In this document: one piece after another, positions 58,611-64,000 of the stretch
Layout of the letters: each line of letters starts with the position of its first letter
Numbering within the stretch: the stretch's first letter is position 1
Assembly (NCBI RefSeq): GCF_000236805.1
Contig: NZ_AGFX01000001.1
Location: forward strand, 1 to 64,000
Source of the DNA: Paenibacillus peoriae KCTC 3763
GTDB lineage: Bacteria > Bacillota > Bacilli > Paenibacillales > Paenibacillaceae
Direction of reading: 5' to 3'
Length of the DNA stretch: 64,000 bases
The notes under the pieces: generated by a model
What the model was told of the DNA's origin: nothing
What the model saw: the letters and a program-made list of their open reading frames with translations, nothing else
Databases searched by the model: none
Program-made: the position numbers and the translations under genes

Positions 58611-59610
58611 TTTATGGTTCTTGTTGATCGCTGTGCTGTTTACCGGCTTTTTCTTTCTGGAAGGTTTCGATTTTGGTGTGGGGATGGCTACAGGATTGGT
58701 GCCGCGTAATGACCAGCAAAAACGTTTGATGATCAATACGATTGGTCCGTTTTGGGATGCCAATGAGGTATGGCTAATCACGGCGGCAGGTGCGATGTTT
58801 GCCGCTTTCCCGCACTTTTATGCGACCATGTTCAGCGGATATTACCTGGTATTTGTGTTCATCCTGCTAGGTTTGATCTTGCGTGGAGTTTCCTTTGAAT
58901 TCCGTGGCAAGGCAGAAGGCAAGTGGTGGACAGGCACGTGGGATGCATGCATTCTAGTAGGCAGCTTCCTGCCGCCCATGCTGTTCGGTATGGCTTTTGC
59001 CGCTCTTGTAAAGGGGGTACCGATTCAGCAAAACATGGATTTAAAAGCGGGATTTTCCGATGTGTTCAACGGATATACGGTATGGATCGGACTGACCGTG
59101 GTCGGGATGTGCCTGATGCATGGACTGACGTTTGTTTCACTGCGGACGGTTGGAGAGGTGAGAGACCGCGCTCGTGTGATCGCGTCCAAATTCCTGCCGG
59201 TATTGGGTATTTTACTCGCCGGAATGGTGGTATGGACTTATTTTGCAACGGATTTATTCGCACGTCGTGGTCCCTTTATGTATGCTGCGGTTGCGGTCGG
59301 AATTGTCGCCTATGTGCTCGCATGGTATTTCCTTAAGCAACGCCGTGAAGGCTGGGCCTTCGGAATGACGGGTGCCATCATTTTGCTGAGCTTCGTTTCA
59401 TTATTCGTCGGCTTGTTCCCGAGATTTATGGTGAGTTCGATCAACAGTGCATTTGATTTAACAATTTATAATGCAAGCTCCAGTCATTACACGCTGAAGG
59501 CCATGACGATTGTTGCAGCAACGCTTTTACCCTTTGTGCTGGCCTACCAGGCGTGGAGCTATTTCGTTTTCCATAAACGTCTCAGTGAAAAGGATCATTT
59601 GGAATACTAA
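58597..59610 (+). CDS. cydB: Cytochrome bd ubiquinol oxidase subunit II
   Basis: A 337-residue membrane subunit, partner of CydA, with about eight to nine helices. Typical segments are FTGFFFLEGFDFGVGMATGLVP, TIGPFWDANEVWLITAAGAMFAAFP and RGVSFEFRGK. The start is TTG 58597: CAAGGGGGTG precedes it and the protein then begins SLNDLWFLLIAVLF, where CydB proteins start. The longer frame from 58510 lies inside cydA. Its stop overlaps the cydD start by one base (TAATG). Confidence 0.94.
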   Translation: MSLNDLWFLLIAVLFTGFFFLEGFDFGVGMATGLVPRNDQQKRLMINTIGPFWDANEVWLITAAGAMFAAFPHFYATMFSGYYLVFVFILLGLILRGVSFEFRGKAEGKWWTGTWDACILVGSFLPPMLFGMAFAALVKGVPIQQNMDLKAGFSDVFNGYTVWIGLTVVGMCLMHGLTFVSLRTVGEVRDRARVIASKFLPVLGILLAGMVVWTYFATDLFARRGPFMYAAVAVGIVAYVLAWYFLKQRREGWAFGMTGAIILLSFVSLFVGLFPRFMVSSINSAFDLTIYNASSSHYTLKAMTIVAATLLPFVLAYQAWSYFVFHKRLSEKDHLEY

Positions 59611-61415
59611 TGGATAAAGCATGGTTTGAATTAAAGGGCATTCGGCCAGTCATGCTGCTGCTGGCCGCCCTTTCCCTTCTCCAGGGGGCCGCTGTGATTG
59701 CACAAGCGACCTTTTTGGCGAAGGCGGTGACGATTTTATTTGAAAAGAATCCGCTGGTGATGGCTTGGCCGTCACTGGCGCTGTTTTTGGCGGCTTTTGC
59801 AGCAAGGCATACGGTGATTTGGCTGCAACGTCGGACAGCAGGCCGTTTTGCCGAAGCAGCAGGCGCTTCCTTGCGGGAGCGTCTGCTTGCACGTTTGTTC
59901 GAGCGTGGGCCGGGGTTTGCCGCGAAGGAAGGCAGCGGCAAGCTGGTAACGCTGGCGCTGGACGGCGTAGATCGTTTTCGCACGTATTTGGAGCTGTCCA
60001 TCCCTCGTATGATAGACATGCTGGCTGTAACTTTACTGGTGCTTGTATATGTTTTCACATTGGATGTCATTTCAGGTGTCATTTTGACGATTACAATGCC
60101 GATCCTGGTGGGCTTCTTTATTTTGCTCGGCTTGGCGGCGCGTAAGCAGGCAGACAAGCAGTGGCGTTCCTACCGTCTGCTGTCGCATCATTTTACGGAT
60201 TCGTTGCGCGGGCTGCAGACCTTACGATTCCTGGGCCGCAGCCGAGAGCATGGGGAAACTGTCGGGAAGGTCAGCGACCAATACCGGGCGGCCACGATGC
60301 GTACGCTGCGAGTCGCGTTTCTTTCCTCATTTGCTCTCGACTTTTTTAGCATGCTGTCGGTCGCTTTTGTGGCGGTGGGCTTGGGTTTGCGCCTGATTAG
60401 TGGATCGGTGGGCCTGGAGGCAGCGCTTATGGTACTCATCCTGGCCCCGGATTATTTTATGCCGATCCGTCAGCTCGGATCAGACTATCATGCCTCGCTG
60501 GATGGCAAAGAGGCTTGGGGCGCGATGCGCTCTATTCTGGCCAAAGATGAGCGAGACACCGATTCCGCAGAAGTTTTCTCGGGTCGTGGCAGCGCGGTTA
60601 ATGCTAAAAATGGTGGTCATGGCGGCAATGGTAATGGTCTAGCCATCACAGGGCAGGAAACTCTGAGACTGTCGGATGTGTGCCTCCTCAATGAGGACGG
60701 CTCCGCGAGGCTTGACCATGTATCTGCAAGCATCGAGCCGCACGTGAACATGATCGGCATCGTCGGAGCCAGCGGTGCAGGTAAAACAACGCTGCTCAGT
60801 TTGCTTGGCGGCTTTGCCGATCCGACTTCGGGCGAGCTGAGCCTGAATGGATGCCCTTTAGTCGGTGATGCCAAAGCCGAATGGCAGCGGCACATTGCCT
60901 ATATTCCGCAGCATCCATATCTGTTCAGCACTTCTTTGGCGGATAATATCCGCTTTTATGAGCCGGAGGCATCCAACGAGCAGGTGGAATGGGCGATTGA
61001 TGCGGTAGGACTCCGCGAACTGGTGGATGGACTTCCTGGTGGGCTGGATGAGCCTATTGGTGAAGCAGGCCGGACACTGAGTGGAGGACAGGCGCAGCGG
61101 ATTGCCTTGGCACGTGCTTTGCTGAGCAATCGTCCGGTCATTTTATTGGATGAGCCAACCGCACATCTGGATATTGAGACGGAATGGGAGCTGAAGCAGA
61201 CGATTTTGACCGTTTTGCAGCACAAGCGAATCTTTCTTGCCACCCACCGGCTCCATTGGATGCCGGATATGGATGGTGTCTGGATGATGCATCAAGGACG
61301 TCTCGAAGAAGCAGGCACTCATAAGCAATTGGTTGCACGCAAGGGAGCATATTTCCGATTGCTGACAGGAATGACGGAAGAAGGGGGCAGACAATATGAG
61401 AGCGGTGGACAATAG
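59610..61415 (+). CDS. cydD: ABC transporter required for cytochrome bd assembly, subunit CydD
   Basis: A 601-residue fused permease-ATPase. Residues 1-310 hold six helices; residues 345-590 form the ATPase with Walker A GASGAGKTT, signature LSGGQAQRI and Walker B VILLDEP. In E. coli, CydDC moves thiols or haem needed for bd assembly. A Gly/Asn-rich linker (NAKNGGHGGNGNG) joins the two domains. The start overlaps the cydB stop by one base, and its 3' end overlaps cydC by 20 bp, so the four cyd genes are probably one transcript. Confidence 0.92.
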   Translation: MDKAWFELKGIRPVMLLLAALSLLQGAAVIAQATFLAKAVTILFEKNPLVMAWPSLALFLAAFAARHTVIWLQRRTAGRFAEAAGASLRERLLARLFERGPGFAAKEGSGKLVTLALDGVDRFRTYLELSIPRMIDMLAVTLLVLVYVFTLDVISGVILTITMPILVGFFILLGLAARKQADKQWRSYRLLSHHFTDSLRGLQTLRFLGRSREHGETVGKVSDQYRAATMRTLRVAFLSSFALDFFSMLSVAFVAVGLGLRLISGSVGLEAALMVLILAPDYFMPIRQLGSDYHASLDGKEAWGAMRSILAKDERDTDSAEVFSGRGSAVNAKNGGHGGNGNGLAITGQETLRLSDVCLLNEDGSARLDHVSASIEPHVNMIGIVGASGAGKTTLLSLLGGFADPTSGELSLNGCPLVGDAKAEWQRHIAYIPQHPYLFSTSLADNIRFYEPEASNEQVEWAIDAVGLRELVDGLPGGLDEPIGEAGRTLSGGQAQRIALARALLSNRPVILLDEPTAHLDIETEWELKQTILTVLQHKRIFLATHRLHWMPDMDGVWMMHQGRLEEAGTHKQLVARKGAYFRLLTGMTEEGGRQYESGGQ

Positions 61416-63183
61416 CGGTCAAGGCTGGTTTTTGTCTTATTTGAGACAATATTGCTGGGCCTTTCTGGCGGCGGCGCTTTTGGGTGCACTGGCGATTGGT
61501 TGTGCAGGCGCGCTGCTCTTTACGTCCGGTCATCTGATTACCCGTTCGGCTCTAAAACCGGAAAATATATTGATGGTGTACGTGCCGATTGTGCTTGTGC
61601 GAACATTCGGCTTTAGTAAAGCCGTCATTCAATATCTGGAGCGTTTGGTCGGGCATGATGCCGCGTTGCGCCTGGTGTCCCGTATGCGGGTACGGCTTTA
61701 CCGGGCAGTAGAGCCGCAAGCGCTGATGATTCGCAGCAAATTCCGTACAGGGGACCTGTTGGGATTGCTGGCAGAGGATATTGACCAGCTGCAAAATATC
61801 TATTTGAAGCTGGTCCTGCCTGCCTTATCGGCACTGCTGATTTATGCGATAGGCATCTCAGCGCTTGGATGGATGGACGGGACTTTTGCTCTGCTGATGG
61901 CGTTGTATTGTGCATATTTGCTTTTGATTGCCCCGGCCATATCGCTGTGGACCTCACTCGCCAAACGGCGAACGTTCAAGCGGGAACGGAGCAAAGCATA
62001 CCAGGAGCTCACCGATGCTTTGTTCGGCATGAGTGATCTGGTGCTGAGCGGGCGGACCGAGCGTTTTCTCGCTTCCTTTGCAGGGCGACAAAACAAGGCT
62101 GCTATGGTGGAAAATTCGCTTCGGCGCGGAGAGTGGCGCTCCCATTGGATTGCACAATGCGTTGTCGGCGGCGGAATTGTGATCATGACGGCATGGGCCG
62201 GAGGGCTGGTAGCACAAAATCACCTTGAAGCCACATGGCTGGCCGCCTTTGCGCTGACGGCCTTTCCGCTGCTGGATGCCTTTGTTCGTGCCGGAGAAGC
62301 GGTGGTTCATGCACCGGAGTATCAGGATTCGCTGCGACGATTGAAGGATACAGAGAAAAATACGCATACACCTGCTGTGGATAAAGAACAGCGAGCAACA
62401 GATGTTACAGCTGAAGCAACGGGGACACATGCTGCTGTGCGCCAATCTGGCAATGCAGGCGAGCTGCTGTTGGATAATGTAAGCTATCGCTATTCGGAAC
62501 AACAGGCTTGGAGCGTGTGGAATATTTCCATGCGCGTGCCGCAGGGAGGCAAGGTTGCGCTGCTTGGCCGCAGCGGTGCGGGCAAATCTACATTGTTAAA
62601 CCTCATTCAAGGAGCATTGCAGCCGGAAGAAGGGAGCGTCACTGTCGCTGGTGTACCTGTATATACGGGTGGAGCGTATTCCAGCTTGTTTGCGGTATTA
62701 AACCAGCAGCCGTATTTGTTCGATACGACGGTAGCGAACAATATTCGGTTGGGGCGACCCGATGCTTCGCTGGAAGAGGTTCGTGCGGTAACGGAACAGG
62801 TGGGGCTTGGAGCCCTGATTGATTCTTTGCCGGAGGGCTACGATACGCGGATGCAGGAAACGGGCCTTCGTTTTTCGGGTGGAGAAAGGCAGCGCATTGC
62901 ACTGGCACGGATTTTGCTGCAAAATCACCCGATTGTTTTACTGGATGAGCCGACGGTAGGGCTTGACCCGCCGACAGAGCATGAACTCATGCAGACGATG
63001 TTTCGTGTGCTGGAGGGCAAAACACTGATTTGGATCACGCATCATCTGACAGGAATGGAGCATATGGACGAGGTGATCTTCATGGAGCAAGGCGGCATTT
63101 CCATGCGAGGCAGTCATGAACAGCTTTGGCAGGAGCAGTCCCGCTACCGTAACCTGTATGAACTGGATCATCCACGTTTGTGA
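61396..63183 (+). CDS. cydC: ABC transporter required for cytochrome bd assembly, subunit CydC
   Basis: A 595-residue permease-ATPase, the partner of CydD. Six helices lie in the first 310 residues (EYQDSLRRLKD ends the domain). The ATPase has Walker A GRSGAGKST, signature FSGGERQRI and Walker B IVLLDEP. An Ala/Thr-rich linker (AVDKEQRATDVTAEATG) joins them. ATG 61396 lies inside the cydD end with AAGAAGGGGGC upstream. Last gene of cydABDC, followed by a terminator. Confidence 0.92.
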   Translation: MRAVDNSGQGWFLSYLRQYCWAFLAAALLGALAIGCAGALLFTSGHLITRSALKPENILMVYVPIVLVRTFGFSKAVIQYLERLVGHDAALRLVSRMRVRLYRAVEPQALMIRSKFRTGDLLGLLAEDIDQLQNIYLKLVLPALSALLIYAIGISALGWMDGTFALLMALYCAYLLLIAPAISLWTSLAKRRTFKRERSKAYQELTDALFGMSDLVLSGRTERFLASFAGRQNKAAMVENSLRRGEWRSHWIAQCVVGGGIVIMTAWAGGLVAQNHLEATWLAAFALTAFPLLDAFVRAGEAVVHAPEYQDSLRRLKDTEKNTHTPAVDKEQRATDVTAEATGTHAAVRQSGNAGELLLDNVSYRYSEQQAWSVWNISMRVPQGGKVALLGRSGAGKSTLLNLIQGALQPEEGSVTVAGVPVYTGGAYSSLFAVLNQQPYLFDTTVANNIRLGRPDASLEEVRAVTEQVGLGALIDSLPEGYDTRMQETGLRFSGGERQRIALARILLQNHPIVLLDEPTVGLDPPTEHELMQTMFRVLEGKTLIWITHHLTGMEHMDEVIFMEQGGISMRGSHEQLWQEQSRYRNLYELDHPRL

Positions 63184-63226
63184 CATCACAGGGAAGATCA
63201 AGCCTCGATAAAATAATTCAAGCATC

Positions 63227-63260
63227 AGGAGCCAGCGCAGATATGTCCGGCTCCTTTTAC
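63227..63260 (+). terminator. Terminator after cydABDC
   Basis: AGGAGCC and GGCTCCT pair around a 15-base loop, followed by TTTT. Confidence 0.75.
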
Positions 63261-63287
63261 TTCTCTATCCGCTGTAGGATCAAGCTT

Positions 63288-63339
63288 GTTCCGAATCAGC
63301 AAAAAAGTTATGCTTGTGAGGCATAAAGACACTCGGAAC
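63288..63339 (+). promoter_or_regulatory. Nested hairpin upstream of the histidine kinase gene
   Basis: GTTCCGA and TCGGAAC form an outer stem enclosing TTATGC and GCATAA. It lies 60 bp before the kinase start and is unlike a simple terminator because no T run follows. Possibly a leader structure. Confidence 0.35.
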
Positions 63340-63399
63340 GGTTTGAAGCATTGATCTGCTCGGTTAGTGCATTTTGCATACTGCTGCAAGGAGGCCCGT

Positions 63400-64000
63400 A
63401 TGACGTATAAACAAATTAAATGGATGATTTTATTTGTACCTACACTAACGGTTGGAGCTTGGGAATATGTGAGACACCAATTTTTGCTCTCTTATATCTC
63501 GATGAATGTGGGCAACTGGCTTACTCCGGTTATCTTGTATTTGGTCAGTATAACGCTATTGACCAAACTCTTCCATATGCTGGAACGTATTCAGATGGAG
63601 CTGCAACACGAACGCACGGCCAAAGCCGCCTTTGAAGCGAGAGAGGAACTTGCCAGGGAGCTGCATGACGGGATAGCCCAATCTCTTTTTTTATTGTCCG
63701 TCAAAGTGGATCGGCTGGAGCACAACGGCGATCAAGGCCAGTATCGTCAGGATATTTACAAAATCAGAAAGACCGTCCACGAAGTGAACCGCTATGTTCG
63801 TCAGGCGATTGCCAATTTAAGATTTGATCCGACCCCGGGCGAAATGCTGATAACCAACGAATCCCTGGACTACAAGGTGCAGCAAATGATTCACGAAATT
63901 CCTGTGCATGTAGATATTCAGTGGACGATTCCTGATATTGCGCTGACTCCCAAAGAGAAGATAGAGCTTCTGGCCTGCATTCGTGAGGCGGTTATCAATA
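63400..64000 (+). CDS. Sensor histidine kinase, HisKA_3 type (partial, 3' end outside window)
   Basis: At least 200 residues, still open at the window edge. Two short hydrophobic helices (IKWMILFVPTLTVGAW and WLTPVILYLVSITLLTKLF) form a small membrane anchor with almost no extracellular part, a plan seen in intramembrane-sensing kinases. A coiled linker follows, then the HisKA_3 motif ELARELHDGIAQSLF with phospho-acceptor His89. The sequence ends at the start of the HATPase N-box (CIREAVIN). AAGGAGGCCCGT fixes the ATG. Its NarL-type response regulator should lie just beyond the window. Confidence 0.88.
   Translation, partial: MTYKQIKWMILFVPTLTVGAWEYVRHQFLLSYISMNVGNWLTPVILYLVSITLLTKLFHMLERIQMELQHERTAKAAFEAREELARELHDGIAQSLFLLSVKVDRLEHNGDQGQYRQDIYKIRKTVHEVNRYVRQAIANLRFDPTPGEMLITNESLDYKVQQMIHEIPVHVDIQWTIPDIALTPKEKIELLACIREAVIN

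Overview
The window is a stretch of Gram-positive chromosome that closely resembles the Paenibacillus polymyxa group. The signs are a large lipopeptide non-ribosomal peptide synthetase (NRPS) operon, strong AGGAGG-type ribosome binding sites with many TTG/GTG starts, Bacillus-type Fur, PhoP, MhqR and Rex operators, and YesM/YesN-type two-component genes. The species is inferred from gene content only. No rRNA, tRNA or CRISPR array was seen.

Region 1 (1-17260, + strand) is the 3' part of a surfactin-type NRPS operon. It holds the end of an epimerising synthetase, a three-module synthetase (C-A-T, C-A-T, C-A-T-E), a one-module termination synthetase with a thioesterase (C-A-T-TE), and a stand-alone type II thioesterase. 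Specificity-pocket residues read by hand suggest Val, Asp/Asn, Leu (turned to D) and Ile. With the preceding D-residue module this is the layout of SrfAA/SrfAB/SrfAC/SrfAD, so the product is probably a surfactin-like cyclic lipoheptapeptide.

Region 2 (17273-22963) is a phnD-phnC-phnE-phnE phosphonate/phosphite-type ABC importer, divergent from a 5'-nucleotidase/cyclic phosphodiesterase. PhoP-box-like repeats face both ways between them. Region 3 (23083-30602) holds an XRE-type regulator with palindromes at its promoter, pdxK, an M3 oligoendopeptidase, an MhqO-like dioxygenase under an MhqR-like operator, a long inverted-repeat element, and a regulator with a GGDEF-like middle domain. Region 4 (30773-35289) is an abgT-abgA-abgB set for p-aminobenzoyl-glutamate-type dipeptide uptake and cleavage, with a palindrome just after its promoter.

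Region 5 (35315-39910) is a Fur-controlled siderophore importer (YclNOPQ type) followed by an esterase that may release iron from the siderophore. Region 6 (39975-44764) has an aldo/keto reductase, a thioredoxin-like protein, uppP, a CNNM/CorC-type membrane protein and a divergent DUF1836 regulator; the last two share a palindromic motif. Region 7 (44930-49352) is a four-gene polysaccharide operon: two GT2 glycosyltransferases, a flippase and a pyruvyl transferase.

Region 8 (about 49360-52640) is an AT-rich accessory island with broken genes, small membrane proteins, a secreted protein, a decayed ribbon-helix-helix gene, related palindromes and a second copy of the inverted-repeat element. 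Region 9 (52647-64000) returns to core-like genes: peptide deformylase, a YesM/YesN pair, cydABDC (cytochrome bd oxidase and its assembly transporter) behind Rex-like sites, and the start of a DesK/LiaS-type histidine kinase that runs off the end.
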